From Desulfomonilaceae bacterium (GTDB lineage Bacteria > Desulfobacterota > Desulfomonilia > Desulfomonilales > Desulfomonilaceae), in the NCBI GenBank assembly GCA_031082285.1, contig JAVHLK010000041.1, positions 1 to 43,099 of the forward strand: a DNA stretch of 43,099 bases. Reading direction: 5' to 3'. Made by a program: the position numbers and the translations under genes. Numbering within the stretch: the first letter of the stretch is position 1; every line of letters starts with the position of its first letter. The notes below the pieces were generated by a model. The model was not told the DNA's origin and did no database searches. It saw only the letters and a list, made by a program, of their open reading frames with translations. Of this stretch, positions 18,278 through 25,396 are shown one piece after another.

Positions 18278-19048
18278 TTACTCCTCCCCTAAATAGGCTT
18301 GCACGACTCTGGGATCCCGCACGATTTCTTCTGTACGTCCGTCGGCTATCTTCGTCCCGAAATCCAACACCACACTCCGGTCCGCGATATCCAGCACGAC
18401 GTCCATATCATGCTCGACTATGATCATGGGGATGCGCCGACGTTCCGATACATCGAGAATGAACCTGGCCATGTCCTCCTTTTCTTCCAAGTTCATGCCG
18501 GCCATGGGCTCGTCGAGAACCAGAAGTGTCGGGTCCATTGCCAAGGCTCTTCCCAGTTCCACCCGCTTTCTCACACCGTATGGGAGCATACCGACAACCT
18601 TGTGTCTTTCCGGCTCTATCTCAAGAAAATCAATAATTTCCTCCACGATTACTCTGTGCCGGATTTCTTCTTTCAACGCGGGTCCAAAAAAGAGCCCGCC
18701 CCAGAAAGCTCCTCTTTTCATATGAATGTGGCGGGCCGCCATAAGATTCTCCAGGACGGTCAACCCGGTATATAGCTCGATGTTTTGAAACGTGCGAGAG
18801 ATGCCCAATCGCGCTACGGCATGAGGAGGGAGATGGTGTATGGGTTTGCCTTTGAAGTGGATTGTGCCTTGTTGAGCGCTGTAGAATCCGTTGATGCAGT
18901 TAAGCAGACTTGACTTACCGGCCCCGTTCGGCCCGATCACGGCCAGGATCTCTTCGTTCTTCACATGCAGATCCACCCCGTTGAGGGCTTTCACGCCTCC
19001 GAAACTCAGGACCAGATTACGAGTCTCCAAAATCTTCTCAGTAACCAT
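18278..19048 (-). CDS. livG: LIV-type ABC transporter ATPase LivG
   Basis: 256 residues. Walker A 'GPNGAGKSS', 'ISRTFQNIELYTGLTVLENLMAARH' (the LivG Q-loop block), a signature region degraded to 'LPYGVRKRVELGRALAMDP' in place of LSGGQ (LPYGxQRRVE is normal for LivG), Walker B 'LLVLDEPMAGM' and the switch 'IIVEHDMDVV'. It is the first transporter gene after the TetR regulator, with a 71-base gap. The stop is three bases before the ligase start. Confidence 0.94.
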   Translation of the reverse strand: MVTEKILETRNLVLSFGGVKALNGVDLHVKNEEILAVIGPNGAGKSSLLNCINGFYSAQQGTIHFKGKPIHHLPPHAVARLGISRTFQNIELYTGLTVLENLMAARHIHMKRGAFWGGLFFGPALKEEIRHRVIVEEIIDFLEIEPERHKVVGMLPYGVRKRVELGRALAMDPTLLVLDEPMAGMNLEEKEDMARFILDVSERRRIPMIIVEHDMDVVLDIADRSVVLDFGTKIADGRTEEIVRDPRVVQAYLGEE

Positions 19049-19089
19049 GTGGTTCCTCCGGCACGGGGGTAATCACAAAGAAGGGCCCT

Positions 19090-19110
19090 AAAAATTGCGC
19101 GGAATCGCAA
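19090..19110 (-). terminator. Possible weak terminator or attenuator after the TetR gene
   Basis: On the minus strand TTGCG-ATTCCG-CGCAA is followed by TTTTT, ten bases after the TetR stop and about 40 bases before livG. Five-base arms make it weak, so it may only reduce readthrough from tetR into the operon, or be chance. Confidence 0.3.
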
Positions 19111-19119
19111 AATATGACG

Positions 19120-19800
19120 TTAGGTAGAGTTTCTATCCCCGGACGTCAGACCGCGAAAGAATATCTCGGCCGCCAGATCCAATGTCGAATCCAGATAGTC
19201 GTTTCGTCCTTTCAGGGATGCCTTGCTTTCCTCCCAGATGACCAATCCCGAGAAAACGGACCAAAGGCTATCGGCAATCGCCGCCGGATGGCCCTTTATT
19301 GTGATTTCCTCTTGAGCGGGCATCGTGATGATGGCAGCGATTGTCCTAATGGCTGTCTGAGACAACTCGATAAGCTCCGACCTCACCTCCGGCGATAGGC
19401 CTTTGAGGTAGTCACCCGTTTGAATGTGAAAGAGAAATCGCACCGCAAACGGGTCATAGTGATACATGCTGAGAAAGACGTGGAGGCATTCTCGAATTCG
19501 CGTCCTCAGGGAAGGTTCGTTACGAGCCTTGAGCGCCTTCAGCTTCCTGTTCAGGAAGGTAAGAATCTTCATGTTGAGGCTGAAGTAGATCTCATCTTTG
19601 CTTTTGAAATAGAGGTAGAGCGTTCCAGTGCTGAGTTCCGCTTCCCCCGCGATCTCTTCGATGGTGGCCCCTTTGAACCCGCATCGGGCGAAGATCCGCT
19701 TCGCGGCTTCCAGAATCTGTTGTCGCCGCATGCGTTTTTCTCGCTCTCGTCTTTCGGGAACGCCCAACGGAAAACCTCTGTGCGATGAGGCTGAATGCAT
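19120..19800 (-). CDS. TetR-family regulator, probable repressor of the acid uptake/beta-oxidation operon
   Basis: 226 residues from the ATG at 19800. The helix-turn-helix is 'GATIEEIAGEAELSTGTLYLYFKSKDEIYF' in two blocks (about 43-72), very typical of TetR. The C-terminal ligand domain is divergent, as usual. No Shine-Dalgarno precedes 19800 and the promoter would leave only about a dozen bases of leader, so the true start may be further in, for example the TTG at 19767 or the ATG at 19731, just before 'RRQQILEAAKRIF'. It leads the same-strand run of transporter, ligase and beta-oxidation genes, which points to control of acyl-CoA metabolism. Its own promoter carries a palindromic candidate operator. 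Confidence 0.9.
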   Translation of the reverse strand: MHSASSHRGFPLGVPERREREKRMRRQQILEAAKRIFARCGFKGATIEEIAGEAELSTGTLYLYFKSKDEIYFSLNMKILTFLNRKLKALKARNEPSLRTRIRECLHVFLSMYHYDPFAVRFLFHIQTGDYLKGLSPEVRSELIELSQTAIRTIAAIITMPAQEEITIKGHPAAIADSLWSVFSGLVIWEESKASLKGRNDYLDSTLDLAAEIFFRGLTSGDRNST

Positions 19801-19804
19801 TCAG
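19791..19804. promoter_or_regulatory. 14-bp perfect palindrome, candidate TetR operator
   Basis: CTGAATGCATTCAG, fully self-complementary, lies just downstream of the predicted transcription start of the TetR gene and overlaps its first possible start codon. The half-sites TGAATG/CATTCA are those of the Bacillus FadR (YsiA) fatty-acid-degradation operator, as I recall it (TGAATGA..TCATTCA), though here they abut without the central spacer. Autorepression is inferred. Confidence 0.6.
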
Positions 19805-19819
19805 TTACTACATGATTTC

Positions 19820-19848
19820 ATAATATGAGCGAAATCAACGGTTGTCAA
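19820..19848 (-). promoter_or_regulatory. Sigma-70 promoter driving the TetR-liv operon
   Basis: On the minus strand the -35 box TTGACA (19843-19848) and the -10 box TATTAT (19820-19825) are separated by exactly 17 bases, a nearly perfect consensus. The start of transcription would fall near 19812-19814, immediately before the CTGAATGCATTCAG palindrome. The promoter lies within the ruined kinase tail, which indicates that the kinase reading frame is no longer under selection. Confidence 0.7.
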
Positions 19849-20106
19849 GAAAAATTCGGCCGGCTCGGCCGCCGGAAGGTAAATGGGAAAAGTCGTTCCT
19901 CTGCCGACCGCACTCTCGCAGGTAATCCAGCCGCCGTGTCGTTCCACGATGCCCTCAGCGACCGGCAGCCCCGCAAACAGCTCGGCTCATTATCGCCTGG
20001 TTTCCAGTCCCGTCTGAAGGTCGGGGTATGTGGGATCTTCCTCTGTTTTCTCGGCGAGCACTAATTATAGTGTCACCCCTTGAATACTGCGGACACCTTC
20101 ACGTGT

Positions 20107-20212
20107 GTCATTGCGAGCCCGACCGAAGTGAGGGCACGGCAATCTCAGCCTTTCGCGAAGCATTGAGATAGCTTTCCCGCGTTCTGCGCGGGACTGCGCT
20201 CCTCGCAATGAC
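20107..20212. repeat. Inverted-repeat element with GTCATTGCGAG ends
   Basis: A 106-base element begins GTCATTGCGAG and ends CTCGCAATGAC (11-base perfect inverted repeat). Internal blocks 'GGCAATCTCA' and 'TTGAGATAG' are also partly complementary. Elements of the TCATTGCGAGGAGC type are dispersed in many deltaproteobacterial and other genomes as intergenic palindromes. This one lies inside the dead kinase gene. Confidence 0.7.
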
Positions 20213-20503
20213 GGAAGCGGTCGGTCGGAGCGTTGAGGAACTGGGTTACGATCACCGCGAAATTCAAAGCGCGTCACTATAGTAACGTATCTCAAGCTAT
20301 CCGTGGTCTTTTTGACCCTGGACCATGTCGCGGAACAGATCGAGCCCTTCGTGCAGGTTGGCATGGTGCGTGAGACGCTGAAAGGTCAAACCCGATAACT
20401 CTTCTTCGGAGTAGCCGAACATGCGGCACACTGCTTGATTGACCTGCATGAACCGGCCGTCAAGCCCCATGAAGGCCATGCCGAACGCAGCAACGAATTC
20501 GGA

Positions 20504-21289
20504 TCATTCCGACACCGCGGTAAGACGGCCGACTCCGAGGCTCCCTCGCAAGCTGTCCATCTCGTCATGTCCGGTCAACTTGAGAAACGCCTGTTCCAGG
20601 TTGCCTCCGGTGCGGGCTATTCTGTCCTTGATGTTGCCCGGCGTGTCTGAAGCGATGATTTTCCCCTTGTGAATGATGGTGATGAGCGTACAGATTTCTT
20701 CAGCCACGGCCAAGGTATGGGTTGACAGAAACACAGACATGCCTCTTGATCGGGCCATCTGGGAGAAGAGGTCTTTCACCAGGCGCACGCCACGGGGATC
20801 GAGTCCCACCATAGGCTCGTCTATGATGAATATCTTTGGTTGGTGCAGCAGCGCGGAGCTTATTATGAGCCGCTGCTTCATACCGTGAGAATAGCCTTCG
20901 ATGAGTTCATCCTTCCAGTCCATCAGCTCGAACATTTCCAAGTATTGCATCCCCAGCCTATTGAGCTCGGACGCTTCGACCCGGTAAATGCCCGCGATGA
21001 ATTCGAGGAACTCCCATCCGGTGAGTTTTTCGTACAGGTACGGCCTGTCCGGCACAAATCCCGTAACGGCCTTGGCCTGCTCGGGCTGCGACAAGAGGTC
21101 GAATCCGGCCAGAACTATCGTACCCGTGTCCGGTTTCATGAGCCCGGCCATCATGCGTATGGTGGTCGTCTTGCCCGCGCCGTTCGGCCCAAGAAATCCC
21201 ATGACTTCCCCGGGGGGCACATGAAGGTTGATGTGGTCGACGGCTTGCGTCTTGTTGAATCTTTTTGCGAGGTTTTCTACGGTGATCAT
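20504..21289 (-). CDS. ABC-2-type transporter ATP-binding protein (orphan)
   Basis: 261 residues. Walker A 'GPNGAGKTTT', Q-loop 'GFVPDRPYLYEKLTGWEFL', a signature with substitutions 'YSHGMKQRL' (typical of CcmA/NatA-like ABC-2 ATPases), Walker B 'IFIIDEPMVGLDPRG' and switch 'FLSTHTL'. Such ATPases need a membrane permease, normally encoded next to them; none is present on either side. Upstream is the transglutaminase gene, downstream the kinase fragment. The last residues ('SLGVGRLTAVSE') read directly into the kinase frame after the stop, so the 3' end may be a rearrangement junction. Substrate unknown. Confidence 0.88.
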   Translation of the reverse strand: MITVENLAKRFNKTQAVDHINLHVPPGEVMGFLGPNGAGKTTTIRMMAGLMKPDTGTIVLAGFDLLSQPEQAKAVTGFVPDRPYLYEKLTGWEFLEFIAGIYRVEASELNRLGMQYLEMFELMDWKDELIEGYSHGMKQRLIISSALLHQPKIFIIDEPMVGLDPRGVRLVKDLFSQMARSRGMSVFLSTHTLAVAEEICTLITIIHKGKIIASDTPGNIKDRIARTGGNLEQAFLKLTGHDEMDSLRGSLGVGRLTAVSE

Positions 21290-21326
21290 GGTTAGAAGTT
21301 ATATCCTTTGTTCCTGAGTGCCGAGT

Positions 21327-21508
21327 GGCGTAAATACGGTCGCGTTTACGGGCACTGTCGCCGGGGAGACGGGCACGGAGGCCCGTCCCACGAAAGTGGT
21401 GTGAGGCTCCGCACCTTCTCTCGTAGCCCGGGCCTCCGTGCCCGGAAAGCTCTGGTTCCGGTTCTCGGACTCGGTAACGGCAGTAGAATGTGTCACCGTA
21501 TTTGCGCC
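21327..21508. repeat. Nested inverted-repeat element, about 180 bases
   Basis: Outer arms GGCGTAAATACGGT (21327-21340) and ACCGTATTTGCGCC (21495-21508) match in 13 of 14 positions. Inner arms GGGCACGGAGGCCCG (21371-21385) and CGGGCCTCCGTGCCC (21429-21443) are a perfect 15-base inverted repeat. It fills the 301-base gap between the transglutaminase and ABC ATPase genes, which holds no credible coding frame. It resembles a MITE or REP-type palindromic unit. Confidence 0.65.
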
Positions 21509-21590
21509 ATGAACCACTACGCATGCCGCACGAGGTCTCCGACAAGATCGGGCCGGAGCCTGGGAACGAGAGAAAAGAACATACGAAGTC

Positions 21591-23093
21591 TCAACCGGAC
21601 CGCTCCGTCCCGGTCTCCAGCACCTTGAGTTTCAGCCGTCCGAGAAACGATATCACATTAACGTGTTTGTCCACGTCCCCATAGAGAAGCGTCACATGAG
21701 TGGGGCCGACGGGCATTTGGTTCATGAGAGGATCCCCGGTGAACCAGGTCTTGCCGGCCCAATAGGCAACCCACGCGTGATAATAGAAGCCCTCTCCGGA
21801 ATAGACCAGTCCCACGGCAATCTTTGCAGGGAGCCCCACGGCCCGGGCCAAGGATACGGCCAACACCGCGTGTTCGTTACAATCGCCTTGTCTGCTGAGA
21901 AGCACGGTATGAGCATCGGGCACCGCGGGGGTGGGCACCTTCTTGAGGTTCTTGAAGACCCAGTTGTTTATGAGCCTCGCCGCCTTTACCGGATCCGTTT
22001 CTTTTCCGATGATTTCACGAGCGGTCTTCACGATCTCCGGGTTGTCGCTTCGGATGAAACGTGACGACTTCAAGTATTCTTCCATTTGCGGCTCACCGTT
22101 CGGAAGCGAATAGGTTGCCTTGGGAATCTCCTCCCGAGTGACGGTCAATTCGGAGTTCTCGAACTTCTGTCGGAAATCGTTGGCGGGAAAGCCCCAATCA
22201 CCTGTTCCCTGCACCTGCAGGCGGACCAGTTTGAGATCCTCGGCGTCCGGTATGGACCCGGACACGGGAACGGCCGTAAGAGAAACCAGTTCGGGCAGAT
22301 CTCTCGTACCGCTCATCTCATTGGCGATTTCCCGGCGATCGGAACGAACAACAGTGATCCCGAGGGGCATGCGGCCTTTGAGTAGCCGGCCTTCATCGTC
22401 GATCCACATGACCAGATCCACGGACCGCATGCTTGCACGCACCCGCCACGCGTCAATCTTTCTCCCGGCTATTGTCAAGTCGGCTCGCTCAACCACACGT
22501 ATCGACGCGTCCGACTTGTTTGAGTCCATGGGATCGAAAATCGGTATCTTGATCTCGTCCCCGACCTTCAGGCCGGTCAAGGGGAGAGGCAACCCCAACG
22601 AGCGAGATATTCTTGGGACCTCGGAGAGTCTTATCTTTTTTGTCGCGGAACCTTTGGCTCCGGGAAGGTCGGTGATCAAGGTTCTGCCGTCCATCCTACC
22701 CTTGTGTTCGAAACCGATGAGTCCGGAGGACACCTTCAGACGAAACGAGATCAGGCGAAAATCATCATCGACGTCGGACTCGCTCACTATCCGCACCGGC
22801 TTTATCTGGCCCTGGATATTCAAAGAGATGCGGAGGTCGTCACGAAGTCTCCAGTGGGAGCCTTTCCTGATTTGACGGGATCTTCCGAATCCCGCGTACG
22901 CACCGCCCATTCGAATCAGGAACCAGTCGTCCGACTCGACCGCGGACAATTGAACGGCATCGGCCATCTCTGCAACGGCGGGCATGTATTCGTCGCGCAG
23001 GAGCGCTCCCATGAGCACCACCCATGTTCCGACTATTACGATCGTGATAAGACGGTTAAATCGGCGCTTTCCACCGCTTCGGAAGGGGAGCAT
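21591..23093 (-). CDS. Membrane-anchored transglutaminase-like protein
   Basis: 500 residues. One N-terminal membrane segment (about 15-32) puts the rest in the periplasm. Residues 50-300 form a beta-rich DUF3857-like region ('DDWFLIRMGGAYAGFGRS', 'GRLLKGRMPLGI'). The transglutaminase core is at about 380-480, with catalytic C in 'QGDCNEHA', H in 'YYHAWVAYW' and D in 'GDPLMNQMP'. Bacterial members usually act as proteases or scaffolds in periplasmic processes rather than crosslinkers. The same-strand ABC ATPase downstream and PHP gene upstream may share the transcript: the PHP stop is nine bases before this start. Confidence 0.9.
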   Translation of the reverse strand: MLPFRSGGKRRFNRLITIVIVGTWVVLMGALLRDEYMPAVAEMADAVQLSAVESDDWFLIRMGGAYAGFGRSRQIRKGSHWRLRDDLRISLNIQGQIKPVRIVSESDVDDDFRLISFRLKVSSGLIGFEHKGRMDGRTLITDLPGAKGSATKKIRLSEVPRISRSLGLPLPLTGLKVGDEIKIPIFDPMDSNKSDASIRVVERADLTIAGRKIDAWRVRASMRSVDLVMWIDDEGRLLKGRMPLGITVVRSDRREIANEMSGTRDLPELVSLTAVPVSGSIPDAEDLKLVRLQVQGTGDWGFPANDFRQKFENSELTVTREEIPKATYSLPNGEPQMEEYLKSSRFIRSDNPEIVKTAREIIGKETDPVKAARLINNWVFKNLKKVPTPAVPDAHTVLLSRQGDCNEHAVLAVSLARAVGLPAKIAVGLVYSGEGFYYHAWVAYWAGKTWFTGDPLMNQMPVGPTHVTLLYGDVDKHVNVISFLGRLKLKVLETGTERSG

Positions 23094-23102
23094 TCGTACC
23101 TC

Positions 23103-23768
23103 TTATGCGTGACTCAATCTCTCCTGAAATATGCGCAGCAGATGCTCGTTCGTCGTCATGACCGACAAAGCCTGATCGTCGTCAAGTCCTGCTCCGACCA
23201 ATATCCGGAAAGCTCCATCTCGGGTGATGAGATTGTCGGGGGTATGAGTATCCGTGTCAATGACGAGACCTGCTCCGGATTCCAATGCAATTCGAGCCAC
23301 ATGCCCGTTGGTGAGGCTATGGCCGTGTCGCGACGTAATCTCCAGGTACACTCCCTTTCGTGCCGCAAGCCGCGCCTCTTCAGGGGTAATGAAGCCCGGA
23401 TGAGCCAGGATGTCCGCGCCGGCCTCGATTCCCGCGAGGTTGGTTCCCGGTGCGACCGGTTCCACCGGAGACTCTCCATGAACTATGACGAGCAGGGCTC
23501 CCAGCCGTCGCGCCTCCTCCACGAGGTATCCAATTTGCGCCGGAGGCGCGTGAGTGATTTCAACTCCCGGAATCACGACGGTTTCCTGGAATCGATTCAG
23601 TTCCTTGGCCACTTTGATGATTCTGGGAACCACAAGATCAAGACTGGACGCATCCACATGGTCGGCAAGCCCGATGGCACGGTATCCAATGACATTGGCG
23701 CGACGTACCAACTCACTGGGGTTCAATACTCCGTCGCTGAATAGAGTATGTGTATGAAAATCAATCAA
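23103..23768 (-). CDS. PHP-family hydrolase (histidinol-phosphatase-like)
   Basis: 222 residues from a TTG start at 23768 preceded by GGAGGT at ideal spacing; the longer frame to 23828 has no ribosome site. With this start the protein begins M-I-D-F-H-T-H, the first PHP metal motif. Further metal ligands are 'GLADHVD', 'PGVEITH', 'IVHGE', 'ILAHPGF' and 'DTDTHTPD'. PHP enzymes are metal-dependent phosphoesterases such as HisJ-type histidinol phosphatase; the sequence alone does not fix the substrate. Divergent to the zinc-ribbon/GYF gene across a 254-base region. Confidence 0.88.
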   Translation of the reverse strand: MIDFHTHTLFSDGVLNPSELVRRANVIGYRAIGLADHVDASSLDLVVPRIIKVAKELNRFQETVVIPGVEITHAPPAQIGYLVEEARRLGALLVIVHGESPVEPVAPGTNLAGIEAGADILAHPGFITPEEARLAARKGVYLEITSRHGHSLTNGHVARIALESGAGLVIDTDTHTPDNLITRDGAFRILVGAGLDDDQALSVMTTNEHLLRIFQERLSHA

Positions 23769-24022
23769 TTGAGTACCTCCGGTTGCCGACGATACAAGCG
23801 GGATACGGTGAGGGCTTCCTCCGGGCATCCCAAGGGGCGACCATCCTCGCCATAAGATATACCGTTGGTACTATTACGCCAAGGGGTACGCGATCGCAGC
23901 TCCCGAGAAAATGGATCATTGAGGGATTGGAACAAAAAAACCTTTCCATCAGTTCGGATGTATTCTAATATCTTCGCCAACATTGGATCAGGGAACCGAG
24001 CTTAAACCCGATTTTCATTTGG

Positions 24023-25366
24023 ATGCTCACACAAGTTACGATGGAAAAGAAAGAGGCTCGAATAAAATGCAGCGGTTGCGGGACATCGTATAAGATACGA
24101 ATACCCGTCACCGATAAACCGGTCAGTTTCACGTGCAAGAAATGCGGCAAGGTCTTGAAACTGAAGGTCAAGGCCCCCGCGACACCGTCGCCTCAGAGTC
24201 GACCGGATCTGGATTTCAAACCCCCTACGAATTTCGAAACCACCCAGCTTCCTGAAGAAGGAGATTATCACGACTCGGGAATAGGGGTCTCCGGAAAATC
24301 GGCCGACTTCGTGGAAGACCATGTGTTCGAACAGGCCGCGCCCTCGGCCGGACCCCGGGACGAAATGGGAAGACACTGGTTGGTCCTGGCTCACGACCAG
24401 ATTAACGGTCCGTTTACCGGCAGTGAAGTGATTGACATGATTCGATCGAGCCGGGTGACCGCCCAGACCTCCTTGCGCATGGGTGAACGACCGTGGGTGA
24501 AGGCGAGTGAAGTAGCTGAATTCAAAGGTTATTTCTTTGAACCCCTGAAGAACGCGGCGGGCGCGGCTCTCGAGACGATCTCACTGCTGGACAAGGAAGA
24601 AGAGGAAGGCCCTTCAGAGGGATCTCCCACAACCGGCTTGTTCTATGAGCAGATTCCCGCAATAGTCTCCTATCCCATTTCCGGCGGCAAGCCGTTGCCT
24701 CTCGCACTATTTGCCGGTATGGCGTTCGTTGCCGCCACCGCGCTCTCGTTCGAAGTCGTTGTCGGATTCTTCGTGAGCATCGCGCTCTGGCTCTTATTGT
24801 ACGGGTATTTGTCGAATCTCATGAATCAGAGTAAGGTGAACCCGCAGAATCCGCCGCCCGACTGGGATTTCTCCAAGATCAAGAGCATGGTCGCGGACGG
24901 GGTGAACATCCTGGTTGTACTCGCGGTGTATACGGTCATTCCCGTGGTTGCCGCTCTGCTGGCTGCGGTTTATTTCTGGGTCAACCGGGACGTGACGCTC
25001 GGCTACGCTCTTGTAATCGTAAGCATGATACTGTACCTTGGTTCCCTTTTTACCGTTCCTGCCGGCTTGGTCATCGTGGACGGAACTCGGAGCGTTGGGT
25101 CGGCACTGAATCCCGGCAGGGTGCTCGGCGTGATAACCAAGGGCGGAAAAGCCTACCTCATGCTGGTCTTGTTCTCCGTCGTCGTGGGTCTGACCTGCAT
25201 AACCATGACCTGGGCGGGCGTAATGTTCTTCAGCCACGTCATCCCCTTCGGGTTCGTCGTCTCGGGGCTCTTAATGGCGCTTATCCTGTCCTACGCGCAT
25301 TTCGTCTGGTTTCATGTCTTGGGAAGATTCTCTGCAGAGAACAAGAAATTGCTTACCGCGGGGTAA
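24023..25366 (+). CDS. Zinc-ribbon, GYF-like and multi-pass membrane protein
   Basis: 447 residues. An MJ0042-type zinc ribbon ('CSGCGTSYKI' ... 'CKKCGKVLKL', about 16-45) is followed by a disordered stretch and a GYF_2-like module ('HWLVLAHDQINGPFTGSEVIDMI', about 118-165, containing 'GPF' and 'RPWVKASEV'). From about residue 225 six or more membrane segments form a DUF4013-like region. The start at 24023 and the ATG at 24041 are both possible; neither has a good ribosome site. It lies 30 bases before the next secreted protein gene. Such proteins are common in deltaproteobacteria and uncharacterised; a signalling or membrane-organising role would be speculation. Confidence 0.8.
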   Translation: MLTQVTMEKKEARIKCSGCGTSYKIRIPVTDKPVSFTCKKCGKVLKLKVKAPATPSPQSRPDLDFKPPTNFETTQLPEEGDYHDSGIGVSGKSADFVEDHVFEQAAPSAGPRDEMGRHWLVLAHDQINGPFTGSEVIDMIRSSRVTAQTSLRMGERPWVKASEVAEFKGYFFEPLKNAAGAALETISLLDKEEEEGPSEGSPTTGLFYEQIPAIVSYPISGGKPLPLALFAGMAFVAATALSFEVVVGFFVSIALWLLLYGYLSNLMNQSKVNPQNPPPDWDFSKIKSMVADGVNILVVLAVYTVIPVVAALLAAVYFWVNRDVTLGYALVIVSMILYLGSLFTVPAGLVIVDGTRSVGSALNPGRVLGVITKGGKAYLMLVLFSVVVGLTCITMTWAGVMFFSHVIPFGFVVSGLLMALILSYAHFVWFHVLGRFSAENKKLLTAG

Positions 25367-25396
25367 GCCTGCACTCATGGGGTATCGGTAACAAGA

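Larger units (their letters stand above)
19801..20503 (-). pseudogene. Remnant of a PAS-domain histidine kinase
   Basis: Two pieces of one kinase survive on the minus strand. The upstream piece (about 20297-20503) encodes a PAS/S-box: 'FGMAFMGLDGRFMQVNQAV' then 'CRMFGYSEEELSGLTFQ' and 'HHANLHEGLDLF', ending at a TAG. The downstream piece (19801-19986) encodes the end of an HATPase_c domain: 'GLPVAEGIVERHGGWI', then 'SAVGRGTTFPIYLP', the G2-box tail of a sensor kinase. In-frame stops (TAA TGA at 19987-19992) precede it. Everything between (dimerisation domain, N and G1 boxes) is gone and partly replaced by an inverted-repeat element. The PAS piece continues in frame after the stop of the ABC ATPase gene, so its own 5' end has been cut off too. 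Confidence 0.75.

Noticed and set aside
13069-19048. LIV genes as a classical branched-chain amino acid importer
   Set aside because: An acyl-CoA ligase lies inside the cluster and beta-oxidation genes follow; the binding protein also differs at its ligand-side start.
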